Below are positions 14,708 to 23,262 of a stretch of DNA of 23,333 bases, piece after piece. Made by a program: the position numbers and the translations under genes. The DNA is from an uncultured Eubacterium sp. Lineage in GTDB: Bacteria > Bacillota > Clostridia > Lachnospirales > Lachnospiraceae. Every line of letters begins with the position of its first letter. Positions within the stretch are counted from its first letter, which is position 1. A model generated the notes under the pieces. That model had not been told where the DNA came from. It saw only the letters and a program-made list of their open reading frames with translations, and searched no databases. The DNA lies in contig CAJUBQ010000073.1 in NCBI GenBank assembly GCA_910584595.1, positions 1 through 23,333 of the forward strand, in the 5' to 3' direction.

Positions 14708-15460
14708 TTATGCAGATGCCTGATTTCTGTTAAGCTCTTCTTCCAACATTTCACGTATAATCCCCTGCACGTAGCTTCCGAGATGCTTCTTTTGTTCTTT
14801 ATCCAGCTCCTTCACATAAATTGGCTCCCCATAAGTTAATATGACGCGTGTGCGCCTTACAAACGGGATATGCTTTTCAAAAATATCTGCTGTGTGAATC
14901 ATTGCCATTGGAATAATTGCACATCCTGTTTTTTCCGCCATTTTAAAACTGCCTTCCTTAAATGGCAGCATCTCTGTTTCACTTTCAGATAAGCTTCTCG
15001 TTCCTTCCGGAAATATACACATCGATATTCCATTTTTTATCTGATCTATTCCGGTAAGTATCATCTTCATGCCAGCCTTAATATCTGTACGATTTAAAAA
15101 CAGACAATGCAGCCGCTTCATCCATATTCTTAGAAAAGGGATTTTTAACATACTGTCTTTGGCCACATACCCGGTCAGTCCCGGACATCTTGCGTAAGTA
15201 ATCACTGTGTCATACAGACTGCGGTGATTTCCTATATATAGCACTGCCTCTCCTTTTGGCACGTGCTCTTCTCCGTACACCTCAACCTTTACACCGGAAA
15301 TCAGCAAAACTACTTTAAACGCCAGCTGTACGCTGCGCAAGCAAATAATATCCTGCCTGTATGGATTAAAACGTCCGATGATCCATGTAATTCCCCAAAT
15401 CAGAATACCTACGAAAAAAAACAGGATTAAAAAAACCAGAATCAAAATAGTACGAATCAT
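14708..15460 (-). CDS. plsC: 1-acyl-sn-glycerol-3-phosphate acyltransferase
   Basis: A 250-residue membrane acyltransferase that acylates lysophosphatidic acid to phosphatidic acid. The N-terminal 30 residues form a hydrophobic membrane anchor. The catalytic HX4D motif is NHRSLYD (78-84), and the substrate-binding motif is FPEGTRS (150-156). AGGGGGA precedes the ATG. A minus-strand promoter (TTGCAT, 17 bp, TATAAT; 15545-15517) lies upstream. Gene is convergent with murF. The fold and motifs are clear; acyl specificity is not. Confidence 0.92.
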   Translation of the reverse strand: MIRTILILVFLILFFFVGILIWGITWIIGRFNPYRQDIICLRSVQLAFKVVLLISGVKVEVYGEEHVPKGEAVLYIGNHRSLYDTVITYARCPGLTGYVAKDSMLKIPFLRIWMKRLHCLFLNRTDIKAGMKMILTGIDQIKNGISMCIFPEGTRSLSESETEMLPFKEGSFKMAEKTGCAIIPMAMIHTADIFEKHIPFVRRTRVILTYGEPIYVKELDKEQKKHLGSYVQGIIREMLEEELNRNQASA

Positions 15461-15516
15461 GATCTCCCCCTATTCAACTGTCACCCGTAATGTGTCAGAC
15501 TGTTTTTGATTGTTTC

Positions 15517-15545
15517 ATTATATGAAATAATTTCCATTCATGCAA
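15517..15545 (-). promoter_or_regulatory. plsC promoter
   Basis: Minus-strand TTGCAT (15545-15540), exactly 17 bp, and TATAAT (15522-15517). Confidence 0.65.
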
Positions 15546-15632
15546 TACCTTTTCGTTTTTCTTTTAAATATCCGTATACTGGCCAGGTTCCCTTCATAAA
15601 ATAGAAACAAGAAAACTTCGGCAGTCAAAATT

Positions 15633-16103
15633 ATGCATATTCATCCACGAATCAAAATTCAAACGAACACTACACATATACAGAAACAGCCTGTTCTTCT
15701 TTCCCTGCTCGTCATTATACTGACCGCACTGGCATTAGCCCTGTTTTCCGGCTGTGCATCATCCCAAAAAGAGAAAAAAAAGCTGAAAGATGTGGATTAC
15801 ACGATTTTAGAAGAAAGGGACATTCCGGAAAAATTAGCAGAATCCATTGAACAAAAAAAAGAAGCAGAATTTAAATTATCTTTCGAAACGGAAAGTGATC
15901 TATATCTCGTTCACGGCTATGGCGAACAGGAAACAGGAGGCTACAGCATCGTAGTTCGCGACCTGTTTTTAACAGAGAACGCACTATATTTTGATACTGA
16001 ACTGCTCGGCCCTGAAAACGGTTCTAACCCGCAAAAGAAGCCGAGTTATCCATATATAGTGGTTAAAACGAAAAAGTACAAACAAAATATAGTATTTGAA
16101 TAG
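15633..16103 (+). CDS. PrcB_C-domain-like lipoprotein
   Basis: A 156-residue protein with a basic N-terminus, a hydrophobic segment (LLSLLVIILTALALALFSG) and a lipobox-like LFSGC, so it is likely an exported lipoprotein. The C-terminal half (GGYSIVVRDLFLTENALYFDTELLGP, read as successive strands) resembles the PrcB_C domain, named from a protease-complex subunit. The role is unknown. No Shine-Dalgarno is visible before the ATG, which is unusual here. It ends about 10 bp before the veg promoter region and is not obviously part of an operon. Confidence 0.6.
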   Translation: MHIHPRIKIQTNTTHIQKQPVLLSLLVIILTALALALFSGCASSQKEKKKLKDVDYTILEERDIPEKLAESIEQKKEAEFKLSFETESDLYLVHGYGEQETGGYSIVVRDLFLTENALYFDTELLGPENGSNPQKKPSYPYIVVKTKKYKQNIVFE

Positions 16104-16112
16104 GGAAATACA

Positions 16113-16141
16113 TTGACTTTTCCTAAGCAGAGTGCTATACT
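16113..16141 (+). promoter_or_regulatory. veg promoter
   Basis: TTGACT (16113-16118), exactly 17 bp, TATACT (16136-16141): a strong sigma-A match, as expected for veg, which in Bacillus has one of the strongest vegetative promoters. Confidence 0.8.
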
Positions 16142-16216
16142 ATATCTAGTGTTTCGAACTGTGATCTGTTTTTTTACGGATTCCAGCAAAATGCAATAAG
16201 AGGAGGACGAGAAGAT

Positions 16217-16459
16217 ATGCAGCGGACAGATATTGAAAAAGTACGTGCTTCGGTGCATCAGCAATGTGGAAGCAAGGTAATGATTCAACTTGACAGAGGC
16301 AGAAATAAGGTAGACATTCAGAGTGGTGTGATACAGGGCGCCTATCCAAGTGTATTCACAATTCTGGTTGACGATAAGGATGAAAAAAATCCTCCGCAGC
16401 TGCTGTCTTTTAGTTATTCAGATATTATTACCAGAGACATTCGGATGAAGCTATGCTAA
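16217..16459 (+). CDS. veg: Veg family protein
   Basis: An 80-residue small cytoplasmic protein of the Veg/DUF1021 family. The pattern VRASVHQQCGSKVMIQLDRGRNK followed by GVIQGAYPSVFTI matches the family core when read in pieces. In Bacillus subtilis Veg promotes biofilm matrix gene expression; in Clostridia its role is untested. AGGAGG lies 10 bases upstream of the ATG, and a strong promoter lies at 16113-16141. sipL follows by 75 bp, with a hairpin between. Confidence 0.9.
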   Translation: MQRTDIEKVRASVHQQCGSKVMIQLDRGRNKVDIQSGVIQGAYPSVFTILVDDKDEKNPPQLLSFSYSDIITRDIRMKLC

Positions 16460-16481
16460 TTTACAATCTGATTCATAAAAT

Positions 16482-16532
16482 TCCCCCGTACTGAATAGGA
16501 TATAAAAAACGTTCAGTATCGGAGGATTTTTT
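16482..16532 (+). terminator. veg terminator overlapping the sipL ribosome site
   Basis: TCCCCCGTACTGAA (16482-16495) pairs with TTCAGTATCGGAGGA (16512-16526), with one bulge and one mismatch, followed by TTTTTTAA. It is a plausible veg terminator. Its 3' arm includes GGAGG (16521-16525), the Shine-Dalgarno of sipL, so a read-through RNA would hide the site. Confidence 0.65.
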
Positions 16533-16534
16533 AA

Positions 16535-18103
16535 TTGGATTTTATAAAGAAGCTATTACAGACAAATCAGGAAAGAGGCCGGGCATCTATCCAGATTACA
16601 GTAGAAAATGATTTTAACCTGCCGGATTACGAACCTGATATGATTAAACTGATTGACCGCAAAGGTAATGTGCGCATTCATGAAACAAGAGTCGAACCGG
16701 ATCAGATTGTCGTAAATGGCGCACTGTTGTTCCAGGCGCTATACAAGTGTACGGAAACCGGCAGCATATGCAGCCTGCAGGGAGATGTCCCATTTACAGA
16801 AACGATACATATGGAAGGCGTTCAGGAAACGGACCAGCTGATTTTGCAAAGCAGCATGGACGATCTGACGCTCGGCATGATTAACTCACGCAAGCTAAAT
16901 GTACGTGCACTGTTGGAATTACATGCCGTAGATCAAATGGAACAACAGATCGAACTGCCTACCGGCATCGAAAACACTTCCGTTCAAACGCTTTTCCAAC
17001 AGCAAAAAATGCTCCAGCTTTTAACGCAAAAAAAAGATATCTGCAGAATCCACAGTGAAATACTTTTGCCGTCAAACCGCCCAAATATCAACAAGCTGCT
17101 CTGGCAGAGCGTGCAGCTGCGTGGTCTTGACAGCCGGATTCGTGCCGGAGAGATCGAACTTTCCGGTGAACTGCTCGTCAATATTTTATACAAAGGCGAA
17201 GAAGACGAAAAGCAGATCCAGTGTATGGAAACTACGGTCGCACTGCATGAACGGATTGAATGCAGCGTTTGTGATCCGGAGACAATCTTTAAGCTTGTGC
17301 CTCTGCAGGTGCAGCTGGAAGTAACTCCCACAGAAGATGAAGACGGCGAAAAACGTATCCTGATGCTGGAAGGCACGTTAGACTTTTATCTGCGCGTATG
17401 GCGGGAAGATAGTTTACAGCTTCTGGAAGATGCCTATTCCCTGCAGGATGAGCTCGTACTGGAACGGGAACCCGTCCATTTGCAAAGTCTGCTTGTAAAA
17501 AACGACTCCAAATTCAAAGTTGCCGACCAGATTTTTATCGAAAATCAGCCTGCCGAAATACTGCAGCTGTGCGCCAGCGTAGGTGAGATTTTTATTGAAG
17601 ACAGCCGCATCGTTACAGATGGCATTGAAACAGAAGGCATTTTAAAAGTTCGCATGCTCTATATTACAGCAAGCGACGATATGCCAATCGGCATTGCAGA
17701 GGGTGTCATTCCATTCAGCCGCCAGATCGAAGCTGAAGGAATCCAGCCGGACGACACCTTTGAATTATCTGCCGGCATTGACCAGCTGACCGTTATTCTG
17801 GCAGACAACAGTCAGGCAGATATTAAAGCTGTGATTGGTCTGGATGCCATCGTTTTCCGCAGACAGCATCATTCCTTAATTACCGGTATCAACCAGCAGC
17901 CGGTAGACCTCGAACAATATGAAAAACACCCCGGTATCGCCGGATATATCGTCAAATCCGGAGACCGGCTCTGGGATATTGCAAAAGAACATCACACAAC
18001 CGTCTCAGATGTCATGCAAATGAACCAACTGTCCAGTGAACACGTCAGCCGTGGTGACAAGCTGTTGATTGTAAAACAAATGGGCGTGCCGGCAAGTTCG
18101 TAA
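16535..18103 (+). CDS. sipL: SipL-like spore-coat morphogenesis protein
   Basis: A 522-residue protein with repeated DUF3794/SPOCS regions over residues about 20-440 and a C-terminal LysM domain (about 469-515, IVKSGDRLWDIAKEHHTTV at its start). This matches Clostridioides difficile SipL, which binds SpoIVA and tethers the coat to the forespore surface, in domain order and length. The start is TTG at 16535 with GGAGG 9 bases upstream, inside the veg terminator stem. Expression in the mother cell during sporulation is expected, but I did not find a clear sporulation-sigma promoter. Alternative: a related SafA/SpoVID-type coat protein. Confidence 0.88.
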   Translation: MDFIKKLLQTNQERGRASIQITVENDFNLPDYEPDMIKLIDRKGNVRIHETRVEPDQIVVNGALLFQALYKCTETGSICSLQGDVPFTETIHMEGVQETDQLILQSSMDDLTLGMINSRKLNVRALLELHAVDQMEQQIELPTGIENTSVQTLFQQQKMLQLLTQKKDICRIHSEILLPSNRPNINKLLWQSVQLRGLDSRIRAGEIELSGELLVNILYKGEEDEKQIQCMETTVALHERIECSVCDPETIFKLVPLQVQLEVTPTEDEDGEKRILMLEGTLDFYLRVWREDSLQLLEDAYSLQDELVLEREPVHLQSLLVKNDSKFKVADQIFIENQPAEILQLCASVGEIFIEDSRIVTDGIETEGILKVRMLYITASDDMPIGIAEGVIPFSRQIEAEGIQPDDTFELSAGIDQLTVILADNSQADIKAVIGLDAIVFRRQHHSLITGINQQPVDLEQYEKHPGIAGYIVKSGDRLWDIAKEHHTTVSDVMQMNQLSSEHVSRGDKLLIVKQMGVPASS

Positions 18104-18173
18104 ATTTTGCAATTTCCACAATATGTTCAAAAAAAATTCACACTTTTTTACCAGAAAGATTTTACCCATCCGG

Positions 18174-18202
18174 TTGAAATTCTGAAAAAGCCGTGATATA
18201 CT
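18174..18202 (+). promoter_or_regulatory. promoter of the NlpC/P60 gene
   Basis: TTGAAA (18174-18179), 17 bp, TATACT (18197-18202): a good sigma-A promoter about 40 bp from the TTG start. Confidence 0.7.
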
Positions 18203-18243
18203 AATGCCTGGAAACGCAAACCAAAACACAAAGGAGTATCGAG

Positions 18244-19602
18244 TTGAGAAAACAAAACGTTTATTTAAAAAATACTTCCAAAAAACTTGCATCTTTGTTT
18301 CTTGTTACTGCCGTCGGCATTACCTCTTTGCAGCCGGCATTGGCAAGCCGTAAGTCACAGGCGCAAGATGCAAAACAGGCGGCAGAAAATAACTTAAATT
18401 CTGTCAATAACAATATCAACAATATTGCAAACAAGCAACAGGAACTACAAAAGGAAATTAACGCACTGGATGCTGAACTGGTAGACCTGCTCGTAAATAT
18501 GGATATTCTTTCTGATGAATTAGCCGATAAAGAATTAGAAATCAAACAGGCCAACAAAGATCTGGAAGCCGCAAAAAAAGAAGAAAAAGATCAATACGAA
18601 AGAATGAAAAAGAGAATTCGTTCTATGTATGAACGCGGCGACGGCTCCTTATTGGAAGCTTTACTTGGCGCAACGAGCATGTCAGATTTTTTAAACAGAG
18701 TCAATTATTATAATGCTGTTTATGATTATGACAGAGACCAGCTTGAAGTATATAAAGAGACCAAACAGCAAGTGATTGACCTGAAATCCCAGCTTCTTAC
18801 CGAGCAGTCTGAAATGGAAGAAATGCAGGAAAACTATAAGCTTCAGGAAACCGAGCTGAAAAATATGGTTGCCAATAAGGAAGCTACTATGGATAATTTT
18901 GATTCTCAGCTATCACAGGCGAAAGTATTGGCAGCTGCTTATAAAGAAACGATTCAGCAGCAGAACCAGATTATCCGCGATGAAGAAGAAAAAGAACGGA
19001 TTGCAAGAGAAGCTGCGGAACGTGCCGCAAGAGAGGCTGCAGAAGCTGCAGAACAAGCCGCAAGAGAAGCTGCGGAGCGTGCCGCAAGAGAAGCGCAGGC
19101 GAGAGCAGACGCTGCCGCACAAGCTGCACAGCAGGCTGCACAACAACAGCAGGCAGCTCAACAGCCTTCTTCCGGCAGCTCTTCTCCTTCCACTGGCAGC
19201 ACACCGTCAGGAAACAGCTCAGGCGCAAGTTCCGCTCCGGCTGTCAGTCCTTCCGGCGCAACCGGCAGTGATGTTATCAGTTACGCAACGCAGTTTATCG
19301 GCAACCCTTATGTATGGGGCGGCACAAGTCTGACAAACGGTGCAGACTGCTCAGGATTTGTAATGAGCGTCTACGCACACTTTGGCTACTCGCTTCCACA
19401 CAGTTCAGCCGCTCAGGCAGGCTGCGGCAGAGGCGTCAGCTACAGTGAAGCGCAGCCGGGTGATATTATCTGTTACAGCGGCCATGTAGCGCTGTATATG
19501 GGCGGCGGAAGAATTGTAGGAGCGCAAAGTTCCCGTACCGGCATTACAACGCAGAATGCGACTTACAGAACAATTATTGCTGTTCGAAGAATTATTAATT
19601 AG
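18244..19602 (+). CDS. secreted NlpC/P60 peptidoglycan hydrolase with PcsB-like coiled coil
   Basis: A 452-residue exported protein. It starts with a signal peptide (about 1-35, basic, then LASLFLVTAVGITSL, cleavage near LASRKS). A PcsB-like coiled-coil domain follows (about 36-250), then a low-complexity Ala/Arg/Glu then Gln- and Ser/Gly/Pro-rich linker (about 250-340) that includes repeated AAREAA blocks. The C-terminal NlpC/P60 domain (about 345-452) has catalytic Cys369 (DCSGF) and His414 (GHVALYMG). It should cut peptide cross-links during septum splitting. In PcsB-type proteins the coiled coil docks on FtsEX. The start is TTG with AGGAG 7 bases upstream. Confidence 0.93.
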   Translation: MRKQNVYLKNTSKKLASLFLVTAVGITSLQPALASRKSQAQDAKQAAENNLNSVNNNINNIANKQQELQKEINALDAELVDLLVNMDILSDELADKELEIKQANKDLEAAKKEEKDQYERMKKRIRSMYERGDGSLLEALLGATSMSDFLNRVNYYNAVYDYDRDQLEVYKETKQQVIDLKSQLLTEQSEMEEMQENYKLQETELKNMVANKEATMDNFDSQLSQAKVLAAAYKETIQQQNQIIRDEEEKERIAREAAERAAREAAEAAEQAAREAAERAAREAQARADAAAQAAQQAAQQQQAAQQPSSGSSSPSTGSTPSGNSSGASSAPAVSPSGATGSDVISYATQFIGNPYVWGGTSLTNGADCSGFVMSVYAHFGYSLPHSSAAQAGCGRGVSYSEAQPGDIICYSGHVALYMGGGRIVGAQSSRTGITTQNATYRTIIAVRRIIN

Positions 19603-19618
19603 ACAATACATAATATGA

Positions 19619-19661
19619 AAAACCGTTATGGAATCGCATTTCCACAACGGTTTTTTATTTT
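19619..19661 (+). terminator. NlpC/P60 gene terminator
   Basis: AAAACCGTTATGGAA pairs with TTTCCACAACGGTTTT across a short loop, followed by a T-rich run. It is a clear intrinsic terminator. Confidence 0.85.
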
Positions 19662-19738
19662 CTCCATAATTATGCAGCATTCTCAATAAAATTGCTGCAC
19701 AAACATAAGTATTTTAGCTTAAATTAGCCTGCAAACCC

Positions 19739-19766
19739 TTGCGAAAATTGAAAACATGTATATAAT
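19739..19766 (+). promoter_or_regulatory. map promoter
   Basis: TTGCGA (19739-19744), 16 bp, TATAAT (19761-19766), about 45 bp before the map start. Confidence 0.6.
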
Positions 19767-19816
19767 GATACATGGTACGATAAAAAATAAGATGAAGTTA
19801 AGACGAGGATAAAAAA

Positions 19817-20692
19817 ATGCATATAAAATTAGGCAGAAACGATAAGTGCTGGTGTGGCAGCGGAAGAAAATACAAACAGTGCCATCAGTCATTTGATGAC
19901 AAAATTTCACAAATTGCTGATCTTGGACATCCGGTTCCATCCAGAGAAATGATTAAAAACGCACATCAGATTGCAGGCATCCGCGAAAGTGCAAAGATTA
20001 ATATTGCAGTACTGGATTATATCGCAGAACATATTCATGCCGGTATGAGCACTGAGGAAATTGATCAGATTGTTTATGACCTGACAACAAAAATGGGCGG
20101 CATACCTGCACCGCTGCATTATGACGGTTATCCAAAAAGTGTATGTACGTCGCTCAATGACCAGGTATGCCATGGCATTCCGTCCAAAGATATCATATTA
20201 AAAGAAGGCGATATTATTAATGTAGATGCTTCCACGATTTTAAATGGCTATTTTTCTGATTCATCACGCATGTTCTGTATCGGAGAAGTCAGTCCGGAAA
20301 AGAAAAAGCTGGTAGATGTTGCGAAAGAATGCGTAACCCGTGGGCTGGAAGCAGTAAAGCCATGGGGATTTCTGGGAGATATGGGACAGGCAGTTCATGA
20401 CCATGCCTTTGCAAATGGATACACTGTCGTTCGCGAGATCGGTGGACATGGTGTTGGGCTGGAGTTTCACGAAGATCCATGGGTCAGCTACAACAGCCGT
20501 CGTGGAGAAGAAATGCTGATGGTCCCTGGCATGATTTTTACAATTGAGCCAATGGTGAATATGGGAGCCCCGGATATTTACGTAGATGAAGTAAATGACT
20601 GGACTGTATATACGAAAGACGGAAAACCTTCAGCACAATGGGAAATCATGGTTCTTGTAACTGAAGACGGCGCAGAAGTGCTTTCTTATTAG
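19817..20692 (+). CDS. map: type I methionine aminopeptidase with N-terminal SEC-C zinc motif
   Basis: A 291-residue enzyme that removes initiator Met from nascent proteins. The N-terminus carries a SEC-C-like CxC(8)CH cluster (Cys11, Cys13, Cys22, His23; NDKCWCGSGRKYKQCH), the extra zinc module found in MetAP type 1 subgroups and thought to aid ribosome association. The catalytic domain shows His119 (CHG) and the metal ligands Asp137, Asp148, His211 (GGHGVG), Glu244 (IEP) and Glu276 (WEI). AGGA lies before the ATG; the promoter is at 19739-19766. The DUF4422 gene follows by 33 bp, perhaps in the same operon. Confidence 0.95.
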   Translation: MHIKLGRNDKCWCGSGRKYKQCHQSFDDKISQIADLGHPVPSREMIKNAHQIAGIRESAKINIAVLDYIAEHIHAGMSTEEIDQIVYDLTTKMGGIPAPLHYDGYPKSVCTSLNDQVCHGIPSKDIILKEGDIINVDASTILNGYFSDSSRMFCIGEVSPEKKKLVDVAKECVTRGLEAVKPWGFLGDMGQAVHDHAFANGYTVVREIGGHGVGLEFHEDPWVSYNSRRGEEMLMVPGMIFTIEPMVNMGAPDIYVDEVNDWTVYTKDGKPSAQWEIMVLVTEDGAEVLSY

Positions 20693-20725
20693 TCGTGTCT
20701 CATATGGAGGAACTATAAAAAAACT

Positions 20726-21823
20726 ATGAAAAAACAGAATATCCGAATCTTTGTAATGACACATAAAGCTTTTACTCCGCCGCCTGATCCTATGTATGTT
20801 CCTTTGCAGGTCGGCAGCGCGTGCCATCCTTCACTTGGCTGCCTTTCCGATCACACCGGCGATCATATTTCGGATTTAAATGCGTATTATAGTGAATTGA
20901 CCGGAATGTATTGGCTGTGGAAAAATGATAAAGATACAGATATGATCGGGATCTGCCATTACCGCAGATATCTCATTGCAGAAGACGGACATCTGTATCA
21001 ATATAACGATATCGAACATCTGCTTTCCCGATATGATCTGATCGTAACGAAAAAATTAGAGTTGCGTATGCCCTACTATGACGGTTTCGCAGCTACGCAT
21101 GATGAAAAAGATCTGATCGAAACAGAACGTGTCGTAGCGGAAAAATATCCTGACTATGCACCTTTGTTTCATGAAATGGTGCATAAAAAAGAAACTTATT
21201 TTGCAAATATGATGGTTTGCCGCAAGCAGCTGTATGATGCATACTGCACCTGGCTGTTTGATATTTTATTTGAAGTACAGCGACGGATTGATACGACAGG
21301 ATATGATAATTACCGCAAACGTGTATATGGCTTTTTATCCGAATTTCTGCTGACCGTATGGATTGTGAAAAACCGACTGCATGTTTATGAAAGCTGTGTG
21401 GGCATGAGCTGCGAAAAACGTGAAACAGAAGAAATGAAGCAAGCGCTGGCTGTTTATTTTCAGCAACAGGATATTTTAGGAGCAAAGCAATACTTTCTGC
21501 ATCAGCTGGAAAAACGTCCGGATGTGCTAATGGAAGCTTCAGATATTCACGGAGAGTTAAAGCTCTGTATGCAGATCATTTCCACCTGTGAATATGAAAA
21601 AAAACGTGGAGAGCGAACAATGTTGGAACGCGGGATGTCCTTTGAGGAACTGCTGACGCATATGAAAAATCTAAACCGCTTTATAGATCAGCTGGAAGAT
21701 ATGGACAATGAAAATGAAATTCGAAACTATGTCGCTGAACATCCGGTATCTGCAACAGCAGCAGAAATCGCCGGGATCGTCCTTGGAAAAACTGATTCCA
21801 TACCTGTTTTTTTTAATAATTAA
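20726..21823 (+). CDS. DUF4422 domain protein, putative glycosyltransferase
   Basis: A 365-residue cytoplasmic protein. The N-terminal two thirds match DUF4422: RIFVMTHKAF at the start, then PLQVGS, DNTGDHIS-like DHTGDHIS, LNAYYSELTGMYWLWKN and IGICHYRRYL, features of a family linked to capsular polysaccharide and exopolysaccharide glycosyltransferases. The C-terminal third (about 240-365) has Lys/Glu-rich helices with no clear match, so the length exceeds a bare domain. GGAGG lies 15 bases upstream of the ATG, longer than usual. No membrane segment or signal is present. Acceptor unknown. Confidence 0.85.
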   Translation: MKKQNIRIFVMTHKAFTPPPDPMYVPLQVGSACHPSLGCLSDHTGDHISDLNAYYSELTGMYWLWKNDKDTDMIGICHYRRYLIAEDGHLYQYNDIEHLLSRYDLIVTKKLELRMPYYDGFAATHDEKDLIETERVVAEKYPDYAPLFHEMVHKKETYFANMMVCRKQLYDAYCTWLFDILFEVQRRIDTTGYDNYRKRVYGFLSEFLLTVWIVKNRLHVYESCVGMSCEKRETEEMKQALAVYFQQQDILGAKQYFLHQLEKRPDVLMEASDIHGELKLCMQIISTCEYEKKRGERTMLERGMSFEELLTHMKNLNRFIDQLEDMDNENEIRNYVAEHPVSATAAEIAGIVLGKTDSIPVFFNN

Positions 21824-21833
21824 ATTTCATGCA

Positions 21834-21904
21834 ACCTCCTCCTATATTTTTACGTCTTTATGATTAGGATGCAGAAAAATATCAACATTCAAACAGGAGG
21901 AGGT
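21834..21904 (+). promoter_or_regulatory. Shine-Dalgarno-sequestering inverted repeat before the DUF4349 gene
   Basis: ACCTCCTCCT (21834-21843) is the perfect complement of AGGAGGAGGT (21895-21904), the ribosome site of the DUF4349 gene. Pairing would close a 51-base loop and hide the site. Either this is an RNA switch controlling translation or a chance G-rich and C-rich pair. Confidence 0.55.
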
Positions 21905-21910
21905 AATCTT

Positions 21911-22945
21911 ATGAAACGAAAATTATCAGTAATTGTATTGACAGCCGCTTTAAACACTGCGCTCATACTAAACGGATGTGGCGCCGGTTCTGACAAAAGC
22001 AGCCAAAACAGCAGTATGGATTCCGGTTATGACACATCTATGAATCATGCTGCTGACGATTCCGCTTACGAAATGTCCGCAGAACAAGAAAGCGGTTCTT
22101 CGCAATCAAACAAGGCCGAAATGAAAGAAATTGCCGCAGAAGATATGGATATCGCAGACATGGATGCAGGTGAGGGCGCAGATTCCGCTTCCTTAAACGG
22201 CATTGTCGAAAATAATCCAAAAAACCAGACTCAAAAGTTGATCTACACTTATAACTATTCTGTGGAAACAAAAGAATTCGATGCCTTTTATGAAAAGATC
22301 AGCAAAAAAACATCTCAAATTGGCGGTTATGTAGAAAGTTCCGAAACAAATGGAAGTGTATCAGACGGTATCAACCGTTACGCGAGCCTGACTCTTCGCA
22401 TTCCTGCAGATAAAATGGAACAGATCATAAGTCTTCTGAACAGTGATTCTAACATTACTTACCAAAGCCGCAGCAGCGAAAATGTAACGCTTCGGTATAT
22501 TGATATGGAAAGCCATCTCAAAGCGCTGCGCACAGAGCAGGAAACTTTGCTGCAGCTCATGGAAAAAGCGGATAAGCTAAAAGATGTTATCGCATTGCAA
22601 AGCCAGCTGACTCAAATCCGCTATGAAATTGAATCTTACGAATCACAGCTTCGCAGCTATGATAACCTCGTAGATTACAGCACGCTGCATTTGGAAATTT
22701 CAGAAGTGGAACGAACGACCAACGTTGCCTCCACCAAAACTTCTTTTTTTGAAGAAGCCGGAAACAGACTGTCAGATACTGTTTATGGCATGGGCCAATG
22801 GCTGCGGTCTGCTGCAATCTGGCTGATCAGTTCCATACCTGTGCTCATACCAGTTGCAGCTATTATCGCCGGTGTTATGGTGTTTATGAAAAAAAAGAAA
22901 AAACAAAAACAAAGCCAAGACGAAAATCAGGAGACGAACTCCTGA
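21911..22945 (+). CDS. DUF4349 domain lipoprotein
   Basis: A 344-residue exported lipoprotein. It has a basic start (MKRKL), a hydrophobic segment and lipobox LILNGC, then a low-complexity Ser/Asp/Glu-rich stretch (about 35-100). A DUF4349 domain follows (about 110-290; SLTLRIPADKMEQII, coiled coil around YIDMESHLKAL and IALQSQLTQIRYEIES). The C-terminus has one membrane segment (WLISSIPVLIPVAAIIAGVMV when read in pieces) and a Lys-rich tail. The family has no established function. I chose the ATG at 21911 with AGGAGG upstream; an ATG at 21860 would add 17 residues that spoil the signal peptide. Confidence 0.85.
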   Translation: MKRKLSVIVLTAALNTALILNGCGAGSDKSSQNSSMDSGYDTSMNHAADDSAYEMSAEQESGSSQSNKAEMKEIAAEDMDIADMDAGEGADSASLNGIVENNPKNQTQKLIYTYNYSVETKEFDAFYEKISKKTSQIGGYVESSETNGSVSDGINRYASLTLRIPADKMEQIISLLNSDSNITYQSRSSENVTLRYIDMESHLKALRTEQETLLQLMEKADKLKDVIALQSQLTQIRYEIESYESQLRSYDNLVDYSTLHLEISEVERTTNVASTKTSFFEEAGNRLSDTVYGMGQWLRSAAIWLISSIPVLIPVAAIIAGVMVFMKKKKKQKQSQDENQETNS

Positions 22946-23008
22946 CTTCCCTTGCAAACATATACCTTATGGTTTGACGCTGTGATAAAAATCACGAAAT
23001 AAAAATGC

Positions 23009-23053
23009 CATTTCCGCTTGCCTGCAGCTGAAGGCAGCGGAAATGTTTTATTT
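23009..23053. terminator. DUF4349 gene terminator, possibly bidirectional
   Basis: CATTTCCGCT pairs with AGCGGAAATG around an inner CCT/AGG pair, followed by TTTTATTTT. The minus strand is also followed by a T-rich run (GGCATTTTTATTTC), hinting at a convergent transcript from the right. Between 23054 and 23262 I see no convincing gene. Confidence 0.8.
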
Positions 23054-23262
23054 TCTGAACCGGATTTCCATTTTCATCATAACATTGTTCTATGACCTTT
23101 GTCTTTCAGCTATTAAATGGTATAGCATCTACATAAGTTCCAGTATACTTTGTTTCATGCTTTGTTGTTAAAATATTTCCTCCTATGCTTATTAAATTTG
23201 TCGTTACTTTTCACGGGGTGGGGCAAGTAATACAGCAACAGTTTAGACAAAGTGTTGCTTTT

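Noticed and set aside
18971..19228. Leu/Arg-rich frames opposite the NlpC/P60 linker
   Set aside because: They are shadows of the repetitive Ala/Glu/Gln coding sequence on the other strand.
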